Assembly (NCBI RefSeq): GCF_000725495.1
Contig: NZ_JNZD01000015.1
Location: 62,001 to 126,000 of the forward strand
DNA: 64,000 nucleotides
Direction: 5' to 3'
From: Streptomyces aureus
GTDB lineage: Bacteria; Actinomycetota; Actinomycetes; Streptomycetales; Streptomycetaceae
The position numbers and the translations under genes were made by a program. Numbering within the stretch: position 1 is the first letter of the stretch; each line of letters begins with the position of its first letter. Positions 31,865-40,960 of this stretch are shown in pieces. The notes beneath the pieces were generated by a model. It searched no databases, had not been told where the DNA came from, and saw nothing but the letters and a program-made list of their open reading frames with translations.

Positions 31865-31896
31865 GGGCGCATCCTAATCCAGAATCTAAGCTTGCG

Positions 31897-31916
31897 TATA
31901 TACGTATGCGTATATA
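31897..31916. promoter_or_regulatory. MarR-type operator, TATATACG-N4-CGTATATA
   Basis: TATATACG (31897-31904) and CGTATATA (31909-31916) flank TATG, a perfect inverted repeat in a GC-rich genome. It is centred in the 63-base gap between the divergent MarR and hydrolase genes and must overlap both promoters. Confidence 0.75.
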
Positions 31917-31927
31917 CCGTGGAGCGC

Positions 31928-32737
31928 ATGACCGACACCGAGATCACGCGTACCCGTACCGTCCACCCACGCCCGGGCCTGGCCCTCACCCTCGCCGAGC
32001 ACGGACCCGCCGACGGCCGCCCCGTGCTCGTCCTGCACGGCGGTGGCGGGCCCGCCACCGTGCAGGGCATCGCCGCGCACCTGGCCGACCGGCACGGCCT
32101 GCGTGCCGTCATCCCCACCCATCCGGGCTGGAACGGGACCGTGCGCCCCGACTGGCTCACCGGCGTCGGCGACCTGGCGGGCGTCTATCTCGACTTGCTC
32201 GCGGGCGAGGGGCACCAGGACGTCCTGGTCGTCGGCTCCTCGGTAGGCGGCTGGATCGCGGCCGAGATGGCCCTCCGTGACGACGCCGGGGTGATCGGCT
32301 CGCTCGTGCTGGTCAACGCAGTGGGCGTGGCCGTCCCCGGAGAGCCCGTCCGGGAGATCTTCGGACTCCGGCCGGACCAGATCGCCGCGTACTCCTTCCA
32401 CGACCCGGCGCGTTTCCCCGCCGACCCGGCCGCCCTCACCGAGGAGCGGATCGCGGCCCAGCAGGCCAACGCGGCCGTCCTGCGGCTGCTGGCCGGTGAC
32501 CCGTACATGCACGACCCGAAGCTCCTGGAGCAGCTCGGGCGGGTGGAGATCCCGGCTCTCGTGCTGTGGGGCGAGAGCGACCGCATCGTCACGCCCGCGT
32601 ACGGGCGGGCCTACGCCGGGGCGTTCGCGCGAGGGCGGTTCGAGTCGATCGCCGAGGCCGGCCACCTGCCGCACATCGAGCGCCCCGAAGCGACCTTCGC
32701 CGCACTGGACGCGCACATCCTGGGCTCCGCCGGCTGA
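31928..32737 (+). CDS. Alpha/beta hydrolase
   Basis: This 269-residue alpha/beta-hydrolase-fold enzyme has an oxyanion-region motif VLVLHGGGGPATVQG. The nucleophile elbow is GSSVGG (serine near residue 103), the acid lies in LWGESDRIVTP (near 220) and the histidine in EAGHLPHIERP (near 250). The catalytic triad is complete. Esterase, lactonase or C-C hydrolase activity is possible. The start is ATG 31928. The only upstream purine run (GGAG) is three bases away, so initiation may be near-leaderless. It is controlled with the divergent MarR gene through the operator at 31897-31916. A 20-bp tandem repeat follows the stop. Confidence 0.88.
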   Translation: MTDTEITRTRTVHPRPGLALTLAEHGPADGRPVLVLHGGGGPATVQGIAAHLADRHGLRAVIPTHPGWNGTVRPDWLTGVGDLAGVYLDLLAGEGHQDVLVVGSSVGGWIAAEMALRDDAGVIGSLVLVNAVGVAVPGEPVREIFGLRPDQIAAYSFHDPARFPADPAALTEERIAAQQANAAVLRLLAGDPYMHDPKLLEQLGRVEIPALVLWGESDRIVTPAYGRAYAGAFARGRFESIAEAGHLPHIERPEATFAALDAHILGSAG

Positions 32738-32740
32738 CCC

Positions 32741-32840
32741 GGAAGGCTTCACCCGGCCCCGGAAGGCCTGACCCGGCCCCGGAAAACCCCACCCGGCCTC
32801 GGATGACCTCCCCCGGACCCGGATGCCCTCACCCGGCGGA
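32741..32840. repeat. Five-copy 20-bp tandem repeat after the hydrolase gene
   Basis: Five consecutive 20-base units start at 32741, 32761, 32781, 32801 and 32821, of the form GGAaGgCcTcACCCGGcCCC with a few changes each. The array begins three bases after the hydrolase stop codon and ends about 100 bases before the AraC-type gene. It is non-coding. Confidence 0.8.
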
Positions 32841-32938
32841 GCCGTCGTCGTACCCGACCGCAGCGGGCACAGAATGTCGGGTGCGGCAGGCTCGGTCCTT
32901 CCTACGTTGGTGACCGAACGAAAGGAAGGAGGCCGGGG

Positions 32939-33811
32939 TTGCTGGATCGGCTGAACCAGGCCATGGACCACATCGAGGGCCACCTCGACCAGCGCATCGA
33001 GGTGTCCGCGCTGGCCCGGATCACGGTCACGTCCGAGTACCACTTCCGGCGGCTGTTCTCGTCCCTGGCGGGGATGTCGCTGTCGGAGTACGTCCGGCGT
33101 CGACGGCTGACCGTCGCGGGGGCCCACGTGCTGGCCGGGGAACCGACCCTGCTGGAGATCGCGGTCCGCTACGGCTACACCTCGGGGGAGGCCTTCGCCC
33201 GGGCGTTCCGCGCCGTGCACGGGATCGGCCCCGGCGAGGCCCGGCGCACCGGCGCGGCTCTGAACGCCCAGCCCCGGCTGTCCTTCCGCCTCACCGTCGA
33301 AGGGAACAGCACCATGCGATACCGCGTCGTGGAGAAGGAAGCATTCCGGGTCGTCGGAAAGAAGGCCCGCGTCCCGCTGATCCACCGGGGCGTCAACCCG
33401 CACATCGCCGAACTCGTCCGGAGCATCCCGCCGGAGACCATGCTGCGGATCGCCGGCCTGTCCGACCAGGACCCCGAGGGCGTGGTGTCGGCGACCGTGC
33501 GTCTGACGGACAGCTTCGAGGAAGGCGCCGAACTCGACTACTACCACGCCGTGGCGACGGCCGCCGCGGACCTGCCCGGGGACCTCGACGTGCTCGACTG
33601 CCCCGCCGGCACCTGGGCCGTGTTCGAGAACACCGGACCGTTCCCGGAGGCGCTGCAACAGCTTTGGGCCGACGTGGCCGCCCAGTGGATGCCGTCCAAC
33701 CCGTACGAATACCGTCCGGGACCGGAGATCCTGCGCACCCGGCCCGTGGAGGGTGACCCGGCGCGGTCCGAGGCGCAGCTGTGGATCCCGGTGGTGCGCA
33801 CGGGGGTCTGA
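32939..33811 (+). CDS. AraC-family regulator with GyrI-like effector-binding domain
   Basis: This 290-residue protein has two AraC helix-turn-helix motifs (about 8-105: LARITVTSEYHFRRLF and EIAVRYGYTSGEAFARAFR) and a C-terminal GyrI-like/effector-binding domain (about 125-290: YRVVEKEAFRVVGKKARV, GTWAVFENTGPFPEAL). The layout matches Rob/SoxS-like drug-responsive activators. AGGAGG lies about seven bases before the TTG at 32939, so TTG is the likely start. The target genes are not evident. It is followed by 233 bases before the next gene and forms its own unit. Confidence 0.88.
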   Translation: MLDRLNQAMDHIEGHLDQRIEVSALARITVTSEYHFRRLFSSLAGMSLSEYVRRRRLTVAGAHVLAGEPTLLEIAVRYGYTSGEAFARAFRAVHGIGPGEARRTGAALNAQPRLSFRLTVEGNSTMRYRVVEKEAFRVVGKKARVPLIHRGVNPHIAELVRSIPPETMLRIAGLSDQDPEGVVSATVRLTDSFEEGAELDYYHAVATAAADLPGDLDVLDCPAGTWAVFENTGPFPEALQQLWADVAAQWMPSNPYEYRPGPEILRTRPVEGDPARSEAQLWIPVVRTGV

Positions 33812-33997
33812 GCCGGGACGTCGGGTGACGTGCTCGGATCTACTGGGCCCTTCCGTACGGCAGTTGGCCTGGCGTCACGCGGCGGTAGGGAAACGCGGCG
33901 GAGCAAGCCGGCGCGAGGGAACCCCCTCGCGCCGGAATCCGTCTCCCTCGGTACGCGGGCTTGTATCGATCGTTTGACACAAGATGGCGCCCCCGGG

Positions 33998-34027
33998 CAT
34001 CTTGTACTCGCCACTTGGTACAAGATG
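33998..34027. promoter_or_regulatory. 10-bp-arm operator upstream of the membrane protein/GntR operon
   Basis: CATCTTGTAC (33998-34007) and GTACAAGATG (34018-34027) are perfect inverted repeats ten bases apart, 17 bases upstream of the operon's first start. A TTGACA at 33974-33979 could be the -35 element, putting the -10 inside the left arm. A partial third copy, CAAGATGG, sits at about 33979-33986. Autoregulation by the YtrA-like GntR protein is inferred. Confidence 0.7.
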
Positions 34028-34044
34028 ATCCGAGGGGGATCCCC

Positions 34045-34836
34045 ATGCTCGACGCCGTCCCGTTCCAGCGACGCTTCCTCGAGCACGCCGACCACTACGC
34101 CCGCTGGTCCGGGCTGGCCATCGGCGTGATCGTCGCGCAGGCGCTGTCCACGCTGGGCCAGGTCGAGTTCGAGCAGCGCGTCGTCTTCTGCATCACGGCC
34201 TTCGGACTGTGCGCGGTGGCCGGGGTCCTCCTCGCCGACGCGCTGACCCTGGTCCCCCAGGACGCCGTACGCACCGCGAGCCTCGCCCCACGCCTGGTCA
34301 GAGACCATGTGCCGCCGCGCATGGGTCCCCTGATCGCCCTTCAGGGAATCTCGCTCACCGTGCTGCTGGCGGTCGCGGCGGCCACGGCCTCCGTCGACCC
34401 CGACCACGTCCTCAGTACGGGCAAGGTCGTCGCCGTCACCTGCAACGGGATGCGGGCGTCCCTGGGCCCCTGGCCCGGCCTCTACTACAGCCTCCCCATG
34501 GTCGGCGCGCTCGCCGTGGCCACTCCCACCTGTGTGTGGGCCCTGCGCCGCATCGCCCACGGGCCGGGCGGGGCGCAGCAGCGCCGCGACCGAGCCTGGG
34601 CGGTGACCGGGGCCTGGGGCCTGCTCGTGTCGAGCCAGCAGCTGTACGCCGTGCTGATGGTCTCCGTCTCGCTGACGGACACGGGCTGCGCCGGTGCGAT
34701 GGGCGCGCTGACGTTCTGGGTGTTCTACCCTCTGGCCCTGGTGAACCTGTTCACGGTCGGCTGGTCCCTGGTCACCCTGGTGGTCCCGCGGGCCGTCGAC
34801 GACCATGCGGCGGAGGAGGGTCCCGGCCATGCATGA
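34045..34836 (+). CDS. Integral membrane protein cotranscribed with a GntR regulator
   Basis: This 263-residue protein has six or so hydrophobic segments, including LAIGVIVAQALSTLGQ and PLIALQGISLTVLLAVAAA. A loop carries a basic patch, RRIAHGPGGAQQRRDR. No transporter or enzyme motif is recognisable. AGGGGG lies six bases before the ATG at 34045. Its last eight bases overlap the start of a YtrA-like GntR regulator. GntR/YtrA operons usually pair the regulator with membrane export or ABC components induced by cell-wall-active compounds, so a role in envelope defence is plausible but inferred. A strong operator lies directly upstream. Confidence 0.72.
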   Translation: MLDAVPFQRRFLEHADHYARWSGLAIGVIVAQALSTLGQVEFEQRVVFCITAFGLCAVAGVLLADALTLVPQDAVRTASLAPRLVRDHVPPRMGPLIALQGISLTVLLAVAAATASVDPDHVLSTGKVVAVTCNGMRASLGPWPGLYYSLPMVGALAVATPTCVWALRRIAHGPGGAQQRRDRAWAVTGAWGLLVSSQQLYAVLMVSVSLTDTGCAGAMGALTFWVFYPLALVNLFTVGWSLVTLVVPRAVDDHAAEEGPGHA

Positions 34837-35215
34837 GCTCGCCGTCCGCGTCGACACCGGCAGCCAGGTGCCGCCGTACGCCCAGATCCGCGCCCAGCTC
34901 GGCGCGCTGATCCTCACCGGACGCCTCGTCGAGGGCGACCGGCTCCCGACCGTGCGCCAGCTGGCCACGGACCTCGGCCTCGCACCGGGCACGGTGGCCC
35001 GCGCCTACCGGGAGCTGGAGGCCGCCGAACTGATCCGCACCCGCCGCGGCGCGGGCTCCCGGGTCGCCGCGCCCCCGCCCGCCCCCGCATGGCCCAGCGC
35101 CCCCCAACTCGCCACCCTCGCACGCGACTTCACGTCGGCGGCCCGAGCCCTGGGCGCAGACACCGAGGCCATCCTGACGGCCGTCCGCGAAGCCCTGGAC
35201 CCGGAAGGAAGCTAG
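34829..35215 (+). CDS. GntR-family regulator, YtrA subfamily
   Basis: This 128-residue protein has an N-terminal winged helix: PPYAQIRAQLGALILTGRL, EGDRLPTVRQLATDLGLAPGT and AYRELEAAELIRTRRGAGS. Its C-terminal helical tail of about 45 residues is too short for a FadR or HutC effector domain, which identifies the YtrA group. The ATG at 34829 lies behind GGAGGAGGG and overlaps the preceding gene by eight bases, so the two are coupled. The perfect inverted repeat at 33998-34027 is the obvious binding site. A 12-bp stem-loop follows the stop. Confidence 0.88.
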   Translation: MHELAVRVDTGSQVPPYAQIRAQLGALILTGRLVEGDRLPTVRQLATDLGLAPGTVARAYRELEAAELIRTRRGAGSRVAAPPPAPAWPSAPQLATLARDFTSAARALGADTEAILTAVREALDPEGS

Positions 35216-35229
35216 GCCGGCGGGCTCTG

Positions 35230-35260
35230 CGGCCGGAGCCCCTCGTGCGGGCTCCGGCCG
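35230..35260. terminator. 12-bp stem-loop after the GntR gene
   Basis: CGGCCGGAGCCC (35230-35241) pairs perfectly with GGGCTCCGGCCG (35249-35260) across seven bases. Confidence 0.8.
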
Positions 35261-35413
35261 TATGCCGGATGTGCTCGAACGGGGTGGGGTCGACGGACAC
35301 CACCCGGCTCAGGTCCTCGTCGGCGCCCACCGGGGCCGGCAAGGTGGTGAACACGCGCTCCCGGGTCCCGTCGAGCGCCCGGTCCCGCAGACGCCTGGCC
35401 GACCGGACCTCGG

Positions 35414-35707
35414 TCAGTCGATGCCTTCGACGATGCGGAAGTCGCGCTCGACGCCGTCGGAGAGGGCCTCCAGCGCCTCCTGGTAGGCCGCGCTCTCGTA
35501 CGCCGCGACGGCCTGCTCGAAGCTGTCGAACTCGACCAGGACGGTGCGCTCGGCGATCCCGGCGCCGTGCGCCACGACCCGACCGCCACGGACGAGGGTC
35601 CGACCGCCCTCGGCCGCGACGGCCGGACCGGCCAGCTTGTTGTAGGCGGCCAGCTTCTCGGGGTCGGAAATGGTGCGGTAGGCGCTGACCCAGTAACCCT
35701 TGGGCAT
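35414..35707 (-). CDS. DUF1330 domain-containing protein
   Basis: This 97-residue ferredoxin-like alpha/beta protein has KGYWVSAYRTISDPEKLAAYNK, then GGRTLVRGGRV and RTVLVEFDSFEQAVAAYES, the DUF1330 pattern related to dimeric alpha-beta barrel proteins. No enzymatic function is established for the family. GGAGG lies four bases before the ATG at 35707. It lies 33 bases downstream of the MFS gene on the same strand and is probably the last gene of the MarR-MFS-DUF1330 operon, which suggests a role in handling the transported compound. Confidence 0.87.
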   Translation of the reverse strand: MPKGYWVSAYRTISDPEKLAAYNKLAGPAVAAEGGRTLVRGGRVVAHGAGIAERTVLVEFDSFEQAVAAYESAAYQEALEALSDGVERDFRIVEGID

Positions 35708-35740
35708 GGAACCTCCAGTGTTGGGATGAGTGGATCCGAC

Positions 35741-37180
35741 TTACGGGGTGGTCTCGGACGGGCGTCGGCGGGCGAGCGCGAGGCTGGTCAGCGTCGTGAC
35801 CGCCATGGCGCCGATACCGACCAGGGCCGCGGTGGTGTAGGCGCTGTCGTCGGGGAAGAGGCGGCCGGGACCGGTGCCCGCGGCGAGGATCAGGCCGCCG
35901 ACGGCGCTGCCCAGGGAGTACCCGACGCTGCGGACGACGTAGTTGAAGCTCATGGCGCTCGACGTCTCGCTCTTGGGGGTGACGGCCAGGATGACGCCGG
36001 GCATCGCGGCCGAGAAGCCGCCGACGCCGAAGCCGAGCACGCCCATCGCCGCGAACAGTTCGGCCAGGTTCGACCGGGCTGCCGCGAACAGGGCGAACCC
36101 GCCGCCGACCACGACGGCGCTGCCGGCCAGGAGCAGGGGGTCGGCGATCCGCGTCCGGATTCGTGGCGTGAGCTTGCCGGCGACGAACCCCAGCACCGAG
36201 AACGGTACGAGGACCAGTCCGGCGACGAAGGTCGTCAGCCCGAAGCCGTAGCCGTAGCCGGCGCCGTGGGGCGTCTGCGCGTACCGGGTGACGAGCGTGA
36301 GCAGGAGGTACATGCCGATCCCGCCGACGAACATCGCGAGGTTCGCCCCGGCGACCGCCGGGTGCCGCACCGCCCGCACATCGACCAGGGGTGTCGTGCT
36401 GCGCAGCTCGACGACGGCCCAGGCGCAGAGCAGCGCCACCGCGGCGACGGCGAGGCCTGTCGCCACGGCGAGGTGCCGGCTCCACAGATCCCGTTCGCCG
36501 GCGAGGAACAGCACCAGGAGCAGGGCGGCGGCCAGGACAACCGCGCCTGTCACGTCCACGTGGGCGGAGCGGCCTTCGGGGGCTTCGGGTATGGAGCGCC
36601 ACGCGGTCAGGAGGGCGGCGGCGGTGACGACCAGGCCGAGGCCGTAGGCGGCCCGTACCCCGCCGAGCTCGGCGAGCAGTGCGGCCAGGGGGTAGCCGAC
36701 GCCTGCCCCGATGATCGAGACCACCGAGATCAGGGCGATCACGGCCGCGCCGCGCTCCTCGGGGAGGTGGTCCCGGGCCACGCCCATCATCAGCGCCGTC
36801 AGCCCGAGCCCGACGCCTTGGGCCGCCCTGCCGGCCAGCAGCCATGGGAACGGCAGCGGCAGCACGGTGAGCGCGCTGCCGGCGACGACGACCGACAGCG
36901 TGGCGAGGATCGCGGCCCGCCGGTGCGGGCCGGCTCCGAGCCGGCCCAGGACCGGCGTGGCGACGGCTCCGCTGAGCAGCGCGACGGTCAGCGTCCACTG
37001 CGCGCCGGCGAGCGAGACGTGGAACGAGGTCGCCACGCTGGTGATGAGCGGCGTCCCGAGACTGGCGACCGCCGCCACGACAAGAGCGATGAACACCAGG
37101 GAGGGGACCAGCAGCCGCGCCTCGGAACGCGCCACCGGGAGCCCCTTCAGTGCGGCCCCGTCGACCGACTGCCCGGTCAC
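35741..37180 (-). CDS. MFS transporter (DHA2-like, multidrug type)
   Basis: This 479-residue protein has about 14 predicted membrane helices, from LVPSLVFIALVVAAVASLG to VGIGAMAVTTLTSLALARRR. It shows family elements WTLTVALLSGAVATPVLGRLGA and AGRAAQGVGLGLTALMMG (motif C region). The 14-helix layout suits proton-driven drug export. Its GTG at 37180 overlaps the MarR stop as GTGA, so translation is coupled. Longer readings enter the MarR gene and are rejected. Coexpression with MarR and DUF1330 points to ligand-induced efflux. The substrate is unknown. Confidence 0.88.
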   Translation of the reverse strand: MTGQSVDGAALKGLPVARSEARLLVPSLVFIALVVAAVASLGTPLITSVATSFHVSLAGAQWTLTVALLSGAVATPVLGRLGAGPHRRAAILATLSVVVAGSALTVLPLPFPWLLAGRAAQGVGLGLTALMMGVARDHLPEERGAAVIALISVVSIIGAGVGYPLAALLAELGGVRAAYGLGLVVTAAALLTAWRSIPEAPEGRSAHVDVTGAVVLAAALLLVLFLAGERDLWSRHLAVATGLAVAAVALLCAWAVVELRSTTPLVDVRAVRHPAVAGANLAMFVGGIGMYLLLTLVTRYAQTPHGAGYGYGFGLTTFVAGLVLVPFSVLGFVAGKLTPRIRTRIADPLLLAGSAVVVGGGFALFAAARSNLAELFAAMGVLGFGVGGFSAAMPGVILAVTPKSETSSAMSFNYVVRSVGYSLGSAVGGLILAAGTGPGRLFPDDSAYTTAALVGIGAMAVTTLTSLALARRRPSETTP

Positions 37181-37635
37181 CGCTTCGGCCCTTCGCGGTC
37201 CTGGCTCTCGAGCTCCGCAAGGTGCTTCAGCGCCGGAAGGGCCGCCATCAGCGCCTCGATCTCGTCGCCGCTGAGCTCGCCGATCAACCGCTCGTACGCG
37301 TGGACACCCGCCTGGTGCCGCGTCCGTACATAGGAGGCGCCGGCCTCGGTCAGGCACACCAGCGTGACCCGCCTGTCGGACGGGTCGCCCCGCCGCTCGA
37401 CCAGGCCGGACTCCTCCATCACCCGGACCAGGGCGGTCATCGCGGGCTGGGTGACGCCCTCGACCGCGGCCAGATCGGTGATGCGCCGCGGACCGGTCCG
37501 GTCCAGGGTGGCCAGGGTGGCGGCGGACGTCAGGCTCATGTCCCGGGGCAGACGCCTCGCGGCCCTGGTGGCCAGGCCGTAGAGGGCGGCCCCGATGGCG
37601 GCGGTTGCGCCGGGAGCGGCGTCTGGACGACTCAT
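37177..37635 (-). CDS. MarR family transcriptional regulator
   Basis: This 152-residue winged-helix regulator contains SLTSAATLATLDRTGPRRIT, DLAAVEGVTQPAMTALVRVM and ERRGDPSDRRVTLVCLTEAG, where the last part is the classic MarR wing (D-x-R-D/S-x-R). It is the first gene of an operon with an MFS exporter (GTGA overlap) and a DUF1330 protein. The AT-rich patch at about 37646-37676 just upstream (TTTTATATTCATCTTTTATG) stands out in this genome and is the likely promoter and operator. The standard model is repression of the exporter until a toxic ligand binds. Confidence 0.9.
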   Translation of the reverse strand: MSRPDAAPGATAAIGAALYGLATRAARRLPRDMSLTSAATLATLDRTGPRRITDLAAVEGVTQPAMTALVRVMEESGLVERRGDPSDRRVTLVCLTEAGASYVRTRHQAGVHAYERLIGELSGDEIEALMAALPALKHLAELESQDREGPKR

Positions 37636-37645
37636 GCTCGAAGCA

Positions 37646-37676
37646 TAGCCCTTTTATATTCATCTTTTATGTAAAT
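37646..37676 (-). promoter_or_regulatory. AT-rich promoter/operator patch upstream of the MarR-MFS operon
   Basis: About 30 bases of mostly A/T with two similar CTTTTAT elements sit 10-40 bases upstream of the MarR start. I cannot fix -35 and -10 boxes, but the composition and position mark it as the control site. Confidence 0.45.
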
Positions 37677-37923
37677 GGTGGACTGGAGTGGGCGGCCTCG
37701 ACCGCCGGGATCCGGCTGCGTCGACAGACGGGAGTCGGCGACGTCGCGGTGCGCCGCCGCAATCGGCTTCCAGTGGGCCAACGCGGAGGCACGTACCGCC
37801 GATCGGATGACCGGTCGGTGCGGCACGGTCGGGGGGTGGCGGGTGCGGGCCTAGCCTGTCGCGCGTCCGGGCTCCCGCTGCGAGTTGTCCGGACCCTCGA
37901 ACCGATCCGGAAAGGGCGTGACG

Positions 37924-39195
37924 GTGGCGCATTCGCCCGGGACCCGAAGCCTCCTGCGGGTTCTGCTGGCCCTGTGCCTGTCAGCGGCCCCCCTGCTGGG
38001 ATGCCAGAGCACGAGCGGCGGGCCGGTCACGCTCAACTGGTACAACTTCCCCGACGACTCGGGAGCGCTGGCCGGCGCGGCCTCCAGCTGCACCAAGCAG
38101 TCCGGCGGCCGCTACCGGATCAGCTACAACAAACTGCCCCGCACCGCCGACGGGCAGCGCCAGCAACTGGTGCGCAGACTGGCCGCCAAGGACGCCACGG
38201 TCGACATCATCGGCCTCGACGTCACCTGGCCCGCCGAGTTCGCCGAGGCCAAGTGGATCCTGCCGTGGACCGGGGCCGACCGCGCCGCGGCCGTACGGGA
38301 CACCCTGGAGGTGCCGCTGCGGACGGCCACCTGGAAGGGCCGCCTGTACGCCGTCCCGTACAACACGAACACCCAACTGCTCTGGTACCGCAAGGACCTG
38401 GTGCCCACACCGCCCAGCACCTGGGCCGAGATGCTCCTGATGGCCGGCCGTCTCGCGAAGCAGGGCAAGCCCCACTACGTGGAGATCCAGGGCGCGCAGT
38501 ACGAGGGGCTCACCGTCTGGTTCAACACCCTGGTGGAGAGCGCCGGCGGTTCCATCCTGAACGCGACCGCCACGGCCCCCCGCCTGGGCCCGCCCGCCGT
38601 GCGCGCGGCCACCGTCATGAAGACGCTGGCCACCTCGGCCGCCGCCGACCCGTCCCTGTCCAACCAGATGGAGGACCAGAACCGGCTGGCCATGGAGTCC
38701 GGCAGCGCGGCCTTCGAGATCAACTACCCGTTCGTGTATCCGTCGATGAAGGCCAACAACCCCAAGCTGTTCAAGCAGTTCCGGTGGGCGCCCTACCCGG
38801 CCGTCGAACGCGGCCGGCCGGCCAGACCCACCATCGGCGGCATCGACCTGGCCGTCGGCGCCTACTCCCGACACCCCGCGGCCGCCTTCGAGGCGGCGCT
38901 GTGCCTGCGCAACCGCCAGAACCAGCTGTCCGCGGCGCTCAAGGGCGGACTCCCGCCGACCCTCCGCCCGCTCTACTCGGACCCGTCCCTGGTCAAGAAC
39001 TACCCGTTCGCCTCCACCGTTCTGGCGGCCCTGGAGAGCGCCAGCATCCGGCCCAAGACCCCCGCCTACCAGAACGTGTCCATCGCGATCTCGCACACCC
39101 TGTCGCCGCCGAACGGGATCGACCCCAGACCGGACGTGCAGAAGATCAGTGGCCAGATCGAGGACGCCCTCGCCTCGAAGGGGCTGATCCCGTGA
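37924..39195 (+). CDS. lpqY: LpqY-like trehalose/sugar ABC transporter substrate-binding lipoprotein
   Basis: This 423-residue extracytoplasmic solute-binding protein (family 1) has a signal and lipobox [14 protein letters not shown]. The mature fold includes [50 protein letters not shown] and [23 protein letters not shown]. The operon order and the permeases match the mycobacterial LpqY-SugABC trehalose importer. I choose GTG 37924, seven bases after AAAGGG, over the GTG at 37918. The stop overlaps the next start (GTGA). No regulator gene is adjacent. Trehalose is the most likely ligand by orthology, but another disaccharide is possible. Confidence 0.85.
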   Translation: MAHSPGTRSLLRVLLALCLSAAPLLGCQSTSGGPVTLNWYNFPDDSGALAGAASSCTKQSGGRYRISYNKLPRTADGQRQQLVRRLAAKDATVDIIGLDVTWPAEFAEAKWILPWTGADRAAAVRDTLEVPLRTATWKGRLYAVPYNTNTQLLWYRKDLVPTPPSTWAEMLLMAGRLAKQGKPHYVEIQGAQYEGLTVWFNTLVESAGGSILNATATAPRLGPPAVRAATVMKTLATSAAADPSLSNQMEDQNRLAMESGSAAFEINYPFVYPSMKANNPKLFKQFRWAPYPAVERGRPARPTIGGIDLAVGAYSRHPAAAFEAALCLRNRQNQLSAALKGGLPPTLRPLYSDPSLVKNYPFASTVLAALESASIRPKTPAYQNVSIAISHTLSPPNGIDPRPDVQKISGQIEDALASKGLIP

Positions 39196-40130
39196 CGCAG
39201 CCGGCTCCCACCGCCCCGGCGCGGGCACCCGCGCCCAAGGACCGCCGCGCCCTGTCCGAAGGAGCCCGGCAGGAACGCCGGCTTGGCTGGCTGCTGTGCG
39301 CGCCCGCCGTGATCGTCATGCTCGCCGTCACCGCGTACCCCATCGTCTACGCGGTCTACCTCTCGCTCCAGCGCTACGACCTGCGCTTCCCGCAACAGGC
39401 GCACTTCGTCGGCTTCAGCAACTACGGCGCCGTCCTGTCCTCCGAGTTCTGGTGGCAGGCCCTGTGGGTGACCGTGCTGATCACCGCGATCTCCGTGACC
39501 GTGGAACTCGTCCTCGGATTCGCCCTGGCCCTGGTCATGCACCGGGCCATCTTCGGCCGCGGCACAGTTCGTACGGCCATCCTGATCCCGTACGGCATCG
39601 TCACCGTCGTCGCCGCCTACTCCTGGCAGTACGCCTGGACCCCCGACACCGGCTACCTGGCCGCCCTGCTGCCCTCCGGCTCCGCGCCGCTGACCGAACA
39701 CTGGCCCGCCATCGGCCTGATCATCCTGGCCGAGGTGTGGAAGACCACCCCGTTCATGGCGCTGCTGCTGCTCGCCGGCCTCGCCCTGGTACCGGAGGAG
39801 ACGCTGCGTGCGGCCCAGGTGGACGGCGCCGGAGCCTGGCAGCGGTTCTTCCTGGTGACCGTGCCGCTGATGAAGCCGGCCATCCTGGTCGCCCTGCTCT
39901 TCCGGACCCTGGACGCCTTCCGGATCTTCGACAACATCTACATCCTCACCTCCGGCGCCCACAACACCGGTTCGGTGTCCATCCTCGGCTACGACAACCT
40001 CTTCACCGCCCTCAACCTCGGCATCGGCTCGGCCATCTCCGTCCTGATCTTCCTGTGCGTGGCCCTGATCGCCTTCGCCTTCGTCAAACTCTTCGGGGCG
40101 GCAGCCCCCGGTGCCCAGGAGGGACGCTGA
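39192..40130 (+). CDS. sugA: Sugar ABC transporter permease (SugA-like)
   Basis: This 312-residue inner-membrane permease has six transmembrane helices, the first at [19 protein letters not shown]. The EAA loop contacting the ATPase is [19 protein letters not shown]. It starts at GTG 39192, overlapping the substrate-binding protein stop, and ends by sharing one base with the next start (TGATG), so the operon is tightly coupled. Together with the second permease it forms the translocation channel of a MalFG-type importer. The N-terminal 30 residues are a Pro/Ala-rich cytoplasmic extension. Confidence 0.9.
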   Translation: MTQPAPTAPARAPAPKDRRALSEGARQERRLGWLLCAPAVIVMLAVTAYPIVYAVYLSLQRYDLRFPQQAHFVGFSNYGAVLSSEFWWQALWVTVLITAISVTVELVLGFALALVMHRAIFGRGTVRTAILIPYGIVTVVAAYSWQYAWTPDTGYLAALLPSGSAPLTEHWPAIGLIILAEVWKTTPFMALLLLAGLALVPEETLRAAQVDGAGAWQRFFLVTVPLMKPAILVALLFRTLDAFRIFDNIYILTSGAHNTGSVSILGYDNLFTALNLGIGSAISVLIFLCVALIAFAFVKLFGAAAPGAQEGR

Positions 40131-40960
40131 TGTCCGCCACCGGACGACGCAGGTCCCAGTGGGCCGTGATCAACATCCTCGTGATCGCCTACGCGCTCTT
40201 CCCCGTCTGGTGGATCATCGCGCTGTCCTTCAAGGACCCGAGCACCCTCACCGACGGCAACTTCATCCCGACCGAGTGGACCTGGGAGAACTACCGCGGC
40301 ATCTTCCAGACCTCCGAGTTCACCCGCGCGCTGATCAACTCCATCGGCATCGCGCTGATCTCCACCGTGATCGCGGTCGTGCTCGGCACGATGGCGGCCT
40401 ACGCCGTCGCCCGGCTCCGGTTCCCCGGCAAGAGCCTGCTGATCGGCATGTCGCTGCTGATCGCCATGTTCCCGCCGATCTCGCTGGTCTCGCCGCTGTT
40501 CAACATCGAGCGGATCATCGGCATCTTCGACACCTGGACCGGCCTGATCATCCCGTACATGACCTTCTCCCTGCCGCTGGCCATCTACACCCTGTCGGCC
40601 TTCTTCCGGGAGATCCCCTGGGACCTGGAGAAGGCCGCCAAGGTCGACGGCGCCACCCCCGCGCAGGCGTTCCGGCTGGTGATCGCCCCGCTCGCGGCAC
40701 CCGGCGTGTTCACCACGGCGATCCTCGTCTTCATCTTCTGCTGGAACGACTTCCTCTTCGCGATCTCGCTGACGTCCACCTCGGCGGCCCGGACCGTCCC
40801 GGCGGCCATCGCCTTCTTCACCGGCAGCAGCCAGTTCGCCCAGCCCACCGGCTCGATCGCCGCCGCCGCCGTGGTGATCACCATCCCCATCATCGTCTTC
40901 GTGCTGCTCTTCCAGCGGCGCATCGTGGCCGGGCTCACCTCCGGAGCCGTCAAGGGCTGA
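40130..40960 (+). CDS. sugB: Sugar ABC transporter permease (SugB-like)
   Basis: This 276-residue permease has six helices ([20 protein letters not shown] first). Its EAA motif is [20 protein letters not shown] and it ends [15 protein letters not shown]. From memory, several stretches, including [21 protein letters not shown] and the C-terminus, are nearly identical to mycobacterial SugB. This is the strongest support for the trehalose-importer assignment. The ATG overlaps the sugA stop. Its stop codon touches the first copy of a 17-bp duplication that fills the gap before the ATPase gene. Confidence 0.9.
   Translation: MSATGRRRSQWAVINILVIAYALFPVWWIIALSFKDPSTLTDGNFIPTEWTWENYRGIFQTSEFTRALINSIGIALISTVIAVVLGTMAAYAVARLRFPGKSLLIGMSLLIAMFPPISLVSPLFNIERIIGIFDTWTGLIIPYMTFSLPLAIYTLSAFFREIPWDLEKAAKVDGATPAQAFRLVIAPLAAPGVFTTAILVFIFCWNDFLFAISLTSTSAARTVPAAIAFFTGSSQFAQPTGSIAAAAVVITIPIIVFVLLFQRRIVAGLTSGAVKG

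Noticed and set aside
35130..37220. A minus-strand frame of 696 codons overlapping GntR, DUF1330 and MFS genes
   Set aside because: Shadow frame. The segment at 35261-35413 (RERVFTTLPAPVGADEDLSR) looks mildly coding-like but has no start and runs through a strong terminator.
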